Of a DNA stretch of 64,000 bases, positions 30,201-38,332 are shown one piece after another. Source of the DNA: Oryzisolibacter sp. LB2S (GTDB lineage Bacteria > Pseudomonadota > Gammaproteobacteria > Burkholderiales > Burkholderiaceae_C); NCBI RefSeq assembly GCF_040732315.1, contig NZ_CP160388.1, forward strand, positions 3,748,501-3,812,500. Direction: 5' to 3'. Both the position numbers and the translations under genes were made by a program. Every line of letters starts with the position of its first letter. Within the stretch, counting starts at the first letter, position 1. The notes under the pieces are model-generated. The model was not told where the DNA came from and did not search any database. It was given only the letters and a program-made list of their open reading frames with translations.

Positions 30201-31722
30201 GGCCCCACTCACGCTCATAGCTGTGCACCAGCACCTGGTTGGACAGGCGGTTGACCTCGGCCGGCACACGCGCCATGTCGGCCGGGAAATGCATCAGCAG
30301 CGGCAGCGACGGCAGGTCCAGAAAGCGCAGCCCGGCGGGCAGCGTATCGGGCAGACGCCAGGGCCGGCGGCCGGCGATGACGAAGCCCCACTCGCCAAAA
30401 CTCGGTACATGGGCGTGGTAGGGCGTAGTGGCCAGGCCCACGGATTCGAGGGTCGCGACCACCGTCCAGAAGCTGCGCCGCGCGATCAGCGGCGAGGTGG
30501 TCTGGACGACGGCGTAGCCGCTCGCGGCCAGGCGCCGCTCGAGCAGCGCGTAAAAGCTGTTGGTGTAGAGCTTGCCGACGGCGAAGTTGGTCGGGTCGGG
30601 GAAGTCCACCACGATCACGTCGAACATCTCCTCGCCCTGCTGCAGCCACTGGAAGGCGTCCTGGTTCACCACGCGCACCCGGGGGTCGTGCAGCGCGTCG
30701 GCGTTCAGGCGCCGCAGCCGCGCATCCTCGGCAAACAGCCGCGTCATGGCCGGGTCCAGCTCCACCAGCGTGACCGATTCCACCGCGGGGTATTTGAGGA
30801 TCTCGCGCACCGCCATGCCGTCGCCGCCGCCCAGCACCGCCACCCTTTTGGGCGCGCCATGCGCGGCCATGGCCGGGTGGACCAGGGCCTCGTGGTAGCG
30901 GTACTCGTCGCTCTCGGCAAACTGCAGGTTGCCGTTCAAATACAGCCGCTGGCCCGCGCGCCCCTGGGTGACGACGATGCGCTGGTAGGGCGTGCTCTCG
31001 GTGAGCACGATGCGGTCCTGGTAGAAGCGGTCCTCGGCCAGCGTGGTGATGCGGTCCGCCCCCCACAGGCCCGCGAGCAGCAGCGTGAGCACCAGCGCGC
31101 AGGCCGCCACAAACGCACCGCGCCGGCGCAGCTCATGCCAGAACAGGTACAGCGCCCACAGCGCCACCAGGGCGTTGAGCAGGCCGAACAGCAGCCCCGT
31201 GCGGATCAGCCCCAGGCGCGGCACCAGAATGAGCGGAAACGCCAGCGACACCGCGAGCGCCCCCAGATAGTCGAAGGTGAGCACTTGGCTCACCAGATCC
31301 TTCATGGCCACGTTGCGCTTCAGAATGCGCATGACCAGCGGAATCTCCAGGCCGACCAGCGTGCCCACCGCCAGCACCAGGCCATAGAGCAGCCAGCGAA
31401 ACGCCCCCGGTAGATACGCGTTTGCTATGAACAGCAGAGCTGGCAGCGCCCCACCAATCAGCGCTACCAGTAGTTCTATGCGCAGAAAATGCGCGGGCAG
31501 CTGGCGCTCCAGATAGCGCGACAGCCAGGAGCCCACGCCCATGGCGAACAGATAGGTGCCGATGATGGTGGAGAACTGCAGGATGGAGTCGCCCAGCAGG
31601 TAGGACGCCAGCGCGCCCGCCGCCAGCTCGTACAGCAGGCCGCAGGCGGCGATGACGAAGACGCTGGCGAGCAGGGCCAGGTCCAGGGGGCGGGGGGCGC
31701 TGGCGTGGGCCTGGGCACTCAT
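30184..31722 (-). CDS. Membrane-anchored spermidine-synthase-like protein
   Basis: 512 residues. The N-terminal 230 residues form about seven hydrophobic helices; the C-terminal part is a spermidine-synthase-type Rossmann methyltransferase fold with VAVLGGGDGMAVREIL (AdoMet/dcAdoMet loop), VELDP, and VVDFPDPTNFAVGKLY where aminopropyltransferases have their catalytic Asp region. Family members are annotated as polyamine aminopropyltransferases, though the membrane forms are poorly characterised. The ATG overlaps the stop of the restriction helicase by four bases (ATGA), and its own stop lies inside the FAD gene. No speD (AdoMet decarboxylase) is in the window. Confidence 0.85.
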   Translation of the reverse strand: MSAQAHASAPRPLDLALLASVFVIAACGLLYELAAGALASYLLGDSILQFSTIIGTYLFAMGVGSWLSRYLERQLPAHFLRIELLVALIGGALPALLFIANAYLPGAFRWLLYGLVLAVGTLVGLEIPLVMRILKRNVAMKDLVSQVLTFDYLGALAVSLAFPLILVPRLGLIRTGLLFGLLNALVALWALYLFWHELRRRGAFVAACALVLTLLLAGLWGADRITTLAEDRFYQDRIVLTESTPYQRIVVTQGRAGQRLYLNGNLQFAESDEYRYHEALVHPAMAAHGAPKRVAVLGGGDGMAVREILKYPAVESVTLVELDPAMTRLFAEDARLRRLNADALHDPRVRVVNQDAFQWLQQGEEMFDVIVVDFPDPTNFAVGKLYTNSFYALLERRLAASGYAVVQTTSPLIARRSFWTVVATLESVGLATTPYHAHVPSFGEWGFVIAGRRPWRLPDTLPAGLRFLDLPSLPLLMHFPADMARVPAEVNRLSNQVLVHSYEREWGHVSGH

Positions 31723-34409
31723 GCCAGCGCCGCGTCCAGCTGCTGCGCCAGGCCGTCTTTGCTCAGCCAGCCAAACAGCGCCCGCCCGCCGCTGGCGCGC
31801 GCCCACAGCTGGCCCACCTGGCGCTTTTCCAGCTCGTAGGGGTCGCTTTGCAGATGCGCGCCCTTGTATTCGAGCAGCGCCACGCGCCCGTCCACCAGCT
31901 CGGCCACGAAGTCGGCAAAAAAGCGCCCGCGCGAGGTGGGCAGGGCAAAACCGCAGGGGGCCGTGTCGAGGTTGCGCACCCAGTGGCGCACGCGCGGGTG
32001 GCGGTCGATGAGCTGGGCGCAGGCAAATTCCTCGCCGCCGTCCTTCAAATCCGCCAGCACCGGAAAGTAATGCCTGGCAAAGCGGTAGCGCCCGCCATAG
32101 CGCGTGGCCGCCGGTGCGGGGTAGCGGCCGGGCTCGAACACATGGGGCCGGGCCCAGTCGGGCTCGACCAGCCAGGCGCCTGCGGCGTCGCCCTCGCCCA
32201 GCACCTTTTGCCGGAAGGCGCGCTGCGCTGCCGTTTGGCGCAACTCGGCCGCATGCTGCTCCAGCGCCCGCGCCAGGCGAAAGCGCCCCTGCGCCAGCGC
32301 CACCAGCGGCACCCCGCAGGCGTGCAGCTGGTGATTGACCACCGCCGCCAGCCAGGCGCGGCGCTGGGCCTGGGTCAGGTCGGCCAGGGCCTTGAACAGC
32401 GACTGGTCCAGCCAGCCGACCAGGGTGTCGGCATCGATGCTGCTCGTGTGCCAGTCCATGGGCATTTGCGCGCCGTCGGCCAGGCGCATGGTCAGGCGCT
32501 GGCCGTCCATGCCGATCTCGAACAAGTCAGGCTCTTGCACCCGCTGCTGGCTGGGCAGCTGCACGGCTGCGGGGGAGAGCCAATCGACCTCTACCGCCTC
32601 CAGCACGGCCTCGCGCTCCAGCGGCCACAGCGGGGCCTGAGCGTGGCTGCGGTAGGCCAGTCGCGGCAGAGGCGCAAACGGCAGGCCGTGGGTGGCGGGC
32701 GCGGCCTGGGCGGCCTCCAGCGCGTTGTGCTGCGCCACCTGCTGGCGCAGCTGCTCCTGCTTCTTCGCGCCGCGCACCTGGGCCAGCAGCAAGGCTTCGG
32801 TTTGCGGGCCTATATGGCCCAGCACGACCAGCTGCGTGACATCTGCCTGCTGGCGCAACTGCACGCCGGGCTGCGCCAGCAGTTCGGGTGTCGGCACGAT
32901 GCTATTGAAAATCGTAGCTATTGGCGCTTGCTGGACGGGCGCTAGCGCCTGATTTGACTCCAAACCCTCCCACAGCGGCAGGCTGCTAGGCGGGGCAATC
33001 ATGCTGGCCACGTCCAGCGCCTCGAAGCCCATGTGCTCGATCAGGCGGTCGGTCAGCGCGTGCGCCGCCTGCGAGAACTCGGCCGCGCACACATGGGCGT
33101 AGGCGTGGTTCAGGCTGGCGCGCCCGCGCCGCCGCGCGTAGGGCATGCGCAGCACCCGGCCCAGGAGCTGCTCCACCGCCGTGGCGCTGCTGAGTTTTTG
33201 CAGGCTGCACAGCACGTAGGCGAAGGGGCAGTCCCAGCCCTCGCGCAGCGCCTGCACGGTAACCACGTAGCGCACCGGGCAGTCGCGCGCGGCCAGGTGG
33301 ATGTCGTCCAGCCCGCGCTCCTTGCCCGTGGCCACCACGATCTGGTTGGCGGGCAGCTTGAGTTCATCCACCAGGTAGTCGCGCAGCTTCTCGGGCGGCA
33401 TCTCCTCGCCCGCGTTTTGCGCCTGGAACAGCACGATGGGGCGCACGTAACCCGCGCCGGCGGCCTCGTCCTTGAGCGCCTCGGCCTCCAGCTGGCGCTG
33501 CGTCTGCACGGCGGCCAGCACGGCGGCGGGCCAGCCCTCGCGGTGCTCGGCCAGCACGATGGGCAGCTTGATCATGTCCTCGGCGGCGAGCTGCTGCGCG
33601 CTCACGTGGTAGAGCACGTTGGTCTGCGCGGGCAGGGGCGTGGCCGTCAGCTCCAGGATGAAGCTCGGCTGCAGACGCTTGAGCGCCGCAAAGCTCTTGT
33701 CCGTCTTGCTGCTGTGCGCCTCGTCCACGATGACGATGGGCGCGTGCAGCGCCAGCCAGTTGGCCAGGCTCCAGCGCGGCTGGCCCACGAACCCAGCCAG
33801 CACGCCGGTGGCATCGCGCTCTGCGTCCTCGGGCGTGACCAGCGCGTCGGGCAGCGCGTGCAGCGGCGCCAGGGCGCGCTCGTCCAGGGCCTTGAAGTGG
33901 CGCTCGAAGGCCTCGGAGAAGCTGTACACGTTGCGCTGGCCGGTGTCTTCCACGCGAAAGCTCTGGATGGTGGCCACCACCACCACGGCGCGGCGCCCCC
34001 AGTCGGGCGGGGCTATCTGGGCCACATCGTCCAGGGTGCAGACCTGCAGGCCCTCGCCATAGGCCTCCACCAGCGCCGCGCGGTAGGGGTGGCCGGGGGT
34101 TTGCAGGCTTTTAAGCGTCTGCTGGCGAATGGCGTCGCTGGGCACCAGCCACAGCGCCACGGGCGCATCCACCGCCGCCCAGTCGCGCGCCAACAGCGGC
34201 ACGGCGTGCGCGGCCAGCACCGTCTTGCCCCCGCCCGTGGGAATGCGCAGGCACACGCAGGGCACGCGGTCAAAGGCCCCGGCCTGGTAGGGCCGCCCCG
34301 CCTGCTGGAGAAACGCCTGCGCCGCGCCCTGCAGGCGCGCCGCCTGGGCGTAGGCGGACAGGGCAGCCAGCGCCTGCTGCTGGTAGGTTTTGAGGGTGAT
34401 GGGGGTCAT
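31719..34409 (-). CDS. Type III restriction enzyme-like helicase-nuclease (Res)
   Basis: 896 residues. Superfamily 2 helicase with Walker A IPTGGGKT (about 56-63), DEAH box IVDEAHSSKTD, motif III LTATP, and motif VI VEQLLGRVLRMPYARR. A C-terminal PD-(D/E)xK nuclease is seen as FFADFVAELVDG...ALLEYKG (about 835-860). This is the plan of type III Res subunits: ATP-dependent translocation and cleavage guided by the Mod partner. The start overlaps the upstream ATPase gene's stop (ATGA) and its own stop overlaps the spermidine-synthase-like start (ATGA). A dispersed repeat is translated in the region between helicase and nuclease (about residues 480-500). Confidence 0.87.
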   Translation of the reverse strand: MTPITLKTYQQQALAALSAYAQAARLQGAAQAFLQQAGRPYQAGAFDRVPCVCLRIPTGGGKTVLAAHAVPLLARDWAAVDAPVALWLVPSDAIRQQTLKSLQTPGHPYRAALVEAYGEGLQVCTLDDVAQIAPPDWGRRAVVVVATIQSFRVEDTGQRNVYSFSEAFERHFKALDERALAPLHALPDALVTPEDAERDATGVLAGFVGQPRWSLANWLALHAPIVIVDEAHSSKTDKSFAALKRLQPSFILELTATPLPAQTNVLYHVSAQQLAAEDMIKLPIVLAEHREGWPAAVLAAVQTQRQLEAEALKDEAAGAGYVRPIVLFQAQNAGEEMPPEKLRDYLVDELKLPANQIVVATGKERGLDDIHLAARDCPVRYVVTVQALREGWDCPFAYVLCSLQKLSSATAVEQLLGRVLRMPYARRRGRASLNHAYAHVCAAEFSQAAHALTDRLIEHMGFEALDVASMIAPPSSLPLWEGLESNQALAPVQQAPIATIFNSIVPTPELLAQPGVQLRQQADVTQLVVLGHIGPQTEALLLAQVRGAKKQEQLRQQVAQHNALEAAQAAPATHGLPFAPLPRLAYRSHAQAPLWPLEREAVLEAVEVDWLSPAAVQLPSQQRVQEPDLFEIGMDGQRLTMRLADGAQMPMDWHTSSIDADTLVGWLDQSLFKALADLTQAQRRAWLAAVVNHQLHACGVPLVALAQGRFRLARALEQHAAELRQTAAQRAFRQKVLGEGDAAGAWLVEPDWARPHVFEPGRYPAPAATRYGGRYRFARHYFPVLADLKDGGEEFACAQLIDRHPRVRHWVRNLDTAPCGFALPTSRGRFFADFVAELVDGRVALLEYKGAHLQSDPYELEKRQVGQLWARASGGRALFGWLSKDGLAQQLDAALA
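32901..32964 (+). repeat. Dispersed repeat inside the restriction helicase gene, copy 6
   Basis: AATCGTAGCTATTGGCGCTTG, loop CTGGA, CGGGCGCTAGCGCCTGATTTG. Minus-strand translation is SNQALAPVQQAPIATIF, the same frame as copy 5 and clearly alike at residue level. Confidence 0.8.
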
Positions 34410-36301
34410 GAAAGCTTGTCCTGCACGCTGCGGTATGCCTGTTGCGGCGACTTCCGCTTGTCCGGTTGGGTCATGACGATGCGCTTTTGCGCCAGCAGCG
34501 GACGCAGGTAATCCTGCCGAATCGTTTCAGGCTTGCGACTCAGCAGCAGTGCCAGTTCTTCGGCCCGCCATGGCCGCAGACTGCAAAGCTCCACCACCAG
34601 TTCGCGCACCGGGCCCGGTGGGTGGCGCCGACCTATGCTGCCGATACGAGCCGCCAATGGGCCCGGAATTTCATCCAGTAGTGCATTGCGCTCCTCGTCC
34701 GACTTACTGGATAAGCCGTCAGACTTACTAGATAAGCCCTCCACCATGCTGGATAAGGGGGGTGGCTTACTGGATAGCGCGTCGGGCTTGTCAGACAAAC
34801 CGTCAGACGCTTCGGCCAACAGCCTGTCCGTAGGCCGGTACCACGTGGCCGAGCCCCTGCCCTGCTGGCTCAGCAGGCCCGCGTCGCGCAATCGCCGCAG
34901 GGCGTTGCTGGCGGTGAGTGTGTCCACCTTGTTCAACGCGCGATAGGTGGCGTTGTCGATGGCGTTGGCCTCGCGGGCCACAACCAGGGCGCGGGCCTCT
35001 TCGTCGCCCAGGTGCAGCGCCTTGAACTGCGCCAGCCAGCGGATGTCTTCCTCACCCAGAAAGTGGTGAAAGAAGAACAAGGTACTGAACTGATCCTGCC
35101 CCCGATCGGACTCGAACAAGGGAGGCACGAGCCCTGCATGGCCCATTGCCTCGCGCATGGCACGAATGCCGCTACCCTTGGTTTCAGCAAAACGGGTTTC
35201 GTGCAGGACGGCGGCGATGTGGGGGTTGCGCGGCATGGAGCCCGGTTCGCCCAGGTGATCGGGCGACTTGAGCGAAAAGCCAGGGTTGCGGATTTCGAGC
35301 CGGTTGGCGTAGCGGATCACCTGCACCGGCGTCTGCACGCGGTAGCTGCGGTGCATCAGGGCATTGACCAGCGCCTCGCGCAGCGCGCGCAGCGGAATGA
35401 CAGGCTTGTCACTGCGCTGCAACTGCCCATCTTCCAGACCAAAGCCCTTGGGCAGGTCGTCCAGCACTGCCGCCTGGGTGCGGCGCAGCAGCGTGAACAG
35501 CGGCGCACGCAGCTCCACCGTGTCGAAGCGGCGGTCGGGATGCGGCACCCATTCCCGCCCCGGCACCCGGATGTAATCGACCCGCGTCATGGGGAAACAG
35601 CGGCGCAAGGCTGTGGACTTGCCAAACAGGAGCAGCCCGGCCACCGTGGGCCTCCATGCGCCGGTCGCATCGCGCCGCACAGCGTTCAAGGCTTGCAAGA
35701 GTTCCGCGTCCGTCCAGCGCAGTTCCTCGGCATCGGGGTTGGCCTCGGCCCGGGCCTGGCGGTAGTCGGCAATGGCAGCAGCGTCGAAATCGTCCTGCCC
35801 GGCGCCAGAGACCAGCCCCGCGTCAAAGCTCTCGCGCTGGCGCGACTGGTACAGCATTTCCAGGTCGTCCTCGGTACAGCGCTGGTCGGTGCTGCCGATG
35901 CGGCGAAACGCCCCCCTGGGCAAACCGGTGGCCTTGAAGTAAATGGGTTTGTCCTGCGGCGCAGCCTCGGGCACGAACACCACGACGACCGGCTCACCCG
36001 CCAGGGTTTCGGTGCGTATGTCCACCCGCAGCGGCATGTTGAACGTGGTAGCGCACTGGCTGGCGAGGTCTGCGCTGAGCTTGTCCGGATGCGGCACACC
36101 CTCGACCGCATAACCGGGGAACAAGGCCTGCTCATCCGGCGCCACCCCCAGCAACAGCCAGCCGCCGCCCAAATGGGGCTCGTTGGCAAAGGCGCAGATG
36201 GTCTCCAGCAGCGACTTGCCTGGCTCTTGCGCACGCTTGGCCTCGATGCGCTCGTTTTCATCGAGCAGGTTCAGGCTTTCCAGCAGTTCCTGTGCAGTCA
36301 T
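34406..36301 (-). CDS. AlbA_2/Schlafen-type ATP-binding protein between Mod and Res
   Basis: About 631 residues. The N-terminus is an AlbA_2 (Schlafen) domain, with NERIEAKRA and ETICAFANEPHLGGGWLLLG (about 20-55), followed by a GHKL-like ATPase segment ALREALVNALMHRSY and winged-helix-like regions (KVDTLTASNALRRLRDAGLL and the C-terminal EELALLLSRKPETIRQDYL). Such proteins are labelled putative DNA-binding or transcriptional regulators and often sit in defence loci. A linker of five 7-residue repeats (GLSSKSD type) separates the two winged helices. It starts four bases after the methyltransferase stop and overlaps Res by four bases. Confidence 0.82.
   Translation of the reverse strand: MTAQELLESLNLLDENERIEAKRAQEPGKSLLETICAFANEPHLGGGWLLLGVAPDEQALFPGYAVEGVPHPDKLSADLASQCATTFNMPLRVDIRTETLAGEPVVVVFVPEAAPQDKPIYFKATGLPRGAFRRIGSTDQRCTEDDLEMLYQSRQRESFDAGLVSGAGQDDFDAAAIADYRQARAEANPDAEELRWTDAELLQALNAVRRDATGAWRPTVAGLLLFGKSTALRRCFPMTRVDYIRVPGREWVPHPDRRFDTVELRAPLFTLLRRTQAAVLDDLPKGFGLEDGQLQRSDKPVIPLRALREALVNALMHRSYRVQTPVQVIRYANRLEIRNPGFSLKSPDHLGEPGSMPRNPHIAAVLHETRFAETKGSGIRAMREAMGHAGLVPPLFESDRGQDQFSTLFFFHHFLGEEDIRWLAQFKALHLGDEEARALVVAREANAIDNATYRALNKVDTLTASNALRRLRDAGLLSQQGRGSATWYRPTDRLLAEASDGLSDKPDALSSKPPPLSSMVEGLSSKSDGLSSKSDEERNALLDEIPGPLAARIGSIGRRHPPGPVRELVVELCSLRPWRAEELALLLSRKPETIRQDYLRPLLAQKRIVMTQPDKRKSPQQAYRSVQDKLS
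34701..34805 (-). repeat. Five tandem 21-bp units coding a heptapeptide linker
   Basis: Five consecutive 21-bp units (consensus near GACTTACTGGATAAGCCGTC A) occupy exactly 105 bp. In the protein they read as variants of GLSSKSD / GLSDKPD / PLSSMVE. Copy-number change would alter linker length without a frameshift. Confidence 0.8.
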
Positions 36302-36305
36302 TGCC

Positions 36306-38030
36306 CTACCTCGCCCGCACGTCATACGGAATGTGCTTGAACGTCACGCGCGCGCGCTCCAGCGTCTCCGGGCCCAGGCGGTTGGCCTCGCCGTAGACCA
36401 CCAGCGGCGCGTCGGGGTGGGGGGTGCTGGCGTGCAGCTCCAAAAGCGATTCGAGCACGGCGCGCGTGAGCACATTGCCGCCGGCCGGGCGCTTGTCGCC
36501 CAGGATGCCGTTGAACAGCAGGTAGTAGGCGGTGCGGCGCTGCAGCACCGCCCCCTCACCCCCGCCCTCTCCCGCAGGCGGGAGAGGGAGCAAGTCCGGC
36601 GCGGCGCTGCCCGGTAGTTCGCCCTCTCCCTCTGGGAGAGGGTGGGGGTGAGGGCCGCGGACGGATTCAAGAGAAATTGCCTCTTCGCCCGCTTCTGGCA
36701 AGCGCAAACAGCTATCAAAAACAGAGTATGTACCCAGCCACGGCGTGCCCGGCCGGCCCTGGGCGAGTTCAAAGGCGCTGCCGGTTTCCTGCTGCCAGAT
36801 GAAGGCCGCCAGGGTGGCGAAGCGCACGTCGGGGTGGATGGCGCCGGTGGCGTCAAAAATGGGCGCGCCCAGGGTGCAGAAGCGAAAGCCGCCGCCGCCC
36901 TGCCAGCCCACGGCCCGGCTGATGCCGCCCTGCTCGCCCGCGATAACCTTCTCCAGGCGCGGCAGGCAGTGGGTGGCGGCGTGCTCGCCCATCTCTATGC
37001 CGATCCAGCGCCGGCCCATCTTGTGGGCCACTGCGGCCGTGGTACCCGAGCCTAGGAAGCTGTCTAGGACGAGGTCGCCGGCGTGGGTGGCGATATCCAG
37101 AACGCGCTTCAACAGCGCTTCCGGTTTGGGTGTTGTAAATGACGCCGCGTCGGGAAACAGCGCCCGCATTTCGTTTTTCGAGGTCCTGTTGCTGCCCACT
37201 GCGTCCTTTGACCAAAAGGTACGAGGTACCAAGTCGCCGACTTCGGCCAAGTAGCGCTTGATGCTGGGCCGAGCATCGCCGGTCGGCCCCCACCAAACTC
37301 GACCGTCTGCGTCGAGCTCACGGAGCCGCTCTTCAGACACGCGCCAGAACCGCCCGGGTGGTGGCTGAAAGGTGCGACCAGTTGGGCCTGCCATTGTGTA
37401 GAGCCCTTTGGAGTACGGCTTATTCGCGTAAGGATCACCAGGAAGCCAAGGGCCACGCTCGTCATTGTCAGGATTGGCGTAGATCGAATTGGCCTCAGGC
37501 GTTCTAGCCAGTTTGATCGGAATCCAGTCGGGATGCTTGCTGTAGATGAGCATGTAGTCGTGATCGGACGAAAACTGCCTCGCCGAATTGCGCGGCGAGT
37601 CAGCCTTCTGCCAAATCACAGAATCCACAAAATTCCCCCGCCCAAACACCTCATCCATCAACACCTTGAGGTAATGCCCCTCGTTGTCGTCGATGGTCAC
37701 CCAGATCGAACCGTCGTCGCTGAGCAGCTCGCGCAGCAGCTGCAGGCGCGGCAGCATCATGGAAAGCCACTGGCTGTGTTCGAGCTTGTCGTCGTAATGC
37801 TCGAACGCGCTTTGCGTGTTGTACGGCGGGTCGATGAAGATGCATTTGACCCGGCCCCGGTAGAAGGGCAGCAGGGCCTTGAGGGCCGCCAGGTTGTCGC
37901 CCTGGATCAGCAGGTTGTCCTGCGCGGCGGTGGCGTCGCCGTGGGTGGAGCGACTCTCCAGCAGGCGGTAGGGCACCTGGGACGCGGTGGTGAAGGCGGC
38001 GGAGCGGTTGAGCCAGTCGAGCGTGGGCAT
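36306..38030 (-). CDS. Type III-like adenine DNA methyltransferase (Mod)
   Basis: 574 residues. The catalytic motif DPPY (67-70, FIDPPYNT) precedes the AdoMet motif DSFLGSGTTAAVAHKMG (about residue 320), the order of beta-class N6-adenine methyltransferases such as type III Mod. Between them lies the target recognition region (about residues 140-310), whose DNA (about 37.1-37.62 kb) is visibly less GC-rich than the flanks. The C-terminal part contains two inserted repeats in frame, read as VFDSCLRLPEAGEEAISLES and GPHPHPLPEGEGE...LPPAGEGGGEG. ATG 38030 is the first of the restriction-modification genes, 57 bp after DUF350. Confidence 0.9.
   Translation of the reverse strand: MPTLDWLNRSAAFTTASQVPYRLLESRSTHGDATAAQDNLLIQGDNLAALKALLPFYRGRVKCIFIDPPYNTQSAFEHYDDKLEHSQWLSMMLPRLQLLRELLSDDGSIWVTIDDNEGHYLKVLMDEVFGRGNFVDSVIWQKADSPRNSARQFSSDHDYMLIYSKHPDWIPIKLARTPEANSIYANPDNDERGPWLPGDPYANKPYSKGLYTMAGPTGRTFQPPPGRFWRVSEERLRELDADGRVWWGPTGDARPSIKRYLAEVGDLVPRTFWSKDAVGSNRTSKNEMRALFPDAASFTTPKPEALLKRVLDIATHAGDLVLDSFLGSGTTAAVAHKMGRRWIGIEMGEHAATHCLPRLEKVIAGEQGGISRAVGWQGGGGFRFCTLGAPIFDATGAIHPDVRFATLAAFIWQQETGSAFELAQGRPGTPWLGTYSVFDSCLRLPEAGEEAISLESVRGPHPHPLPEGEGELPGSAAPDLLPLPPAGEGGGEGAVLQRRTAYYLLFNGILGDKRPAGGNVLTRAVLESLLELHASTPHPDAPLVVYGEANRLGPETLERARVTFKHIPYDVRAR
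36553..36654. repeat. Composite REP-type palindrome inside the methyltransferase gene
   Basis: CCCTCACCCCCGCCCTCTCC at the left edge and its near-complement (GGGTGGGGGTGAGGG side, 20 of 21 matching) at the right edge enclose two inner hairpins, CCCTCTCCCGC/GCGGGAGAGGG and CCCTCTCCC/GGGAGAGGG. It is translated in frame in the C-terminal region of Mod. Confidence 0.85.
36668..36725 (-). repeat. Dispersed repeat inside the methyltransferase gene, copy 7
   Basis: Minus strand: TTTTTGATAGCTGTTTGCGC, TTGCCAGAAGCGGGCGAAGAGGC. Diverged copy 14 bp from the composite palindrome, read in frame as FDSCLRLPEAGEEAISL. Confidence 0.6.
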
Positions 38031-38087
38031 GGAGCGGGGTCAGAAAACAGGCCCGCTATTGTGGTGCAGGCCCGCGCACCGTCGGGT

Positions 38088-38306
38088 TCAATGAATGGCC
38101 GCGGCCACGATGATGCTGATGCCCAGACACATCGCGGCCACCACCAGCGCCAGGGCCTGGTTCTGCTTTTCCACGATCTCGCGCCACAGGTCGGCGGGCG
38201 TGATCTTGTCGATAAGCACAAAGCACAGCCAGAACACGACCACGCCGAGCACGGCGTAGACGATGGAGCCGAGGAAGGCCGTGGGTTGGAGCCATTCGTA
38301 TTTCAT
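38088..38306 (-). CDS. DUF350-like small membrane protein
   Basis: 72 residues with two hydrophobic segments (about 10-32 and 50-71) joined by a charged loop DKITPADLWREIVEKQNQ. This short two-helix form resembles DUF350 (YjfL-type) proteins, which recur with DUF4178, SPFH and spermidine-synthase-like genes. Function is unknown. It lies 26 bp after DUF4178 and 57 bp before the methyltransferase on the same strand. GAAAGGGCAGC precedes the ATG. Confidence 0.72.
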   Translation of the reverse strand: MKYEWLQPTAFLGSIVYAVLGVVVFWLCFVLIDKITPADLWREIVEKQNQALALVVAAMCLGISIIVAAAIH

Positions 38307-38332
38307 GGTGCTGCCCTTTCGGTGAGTGCAAG

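Noticed and set aside
31427..31483. Possible dispersed repeat in the spermidine-synthase-like gene
   Set aside because: Only a faint resemblance (TAGCGCTGATTGG...GGCGCTG) in membrane-helix coding DNA; too diverged to count.
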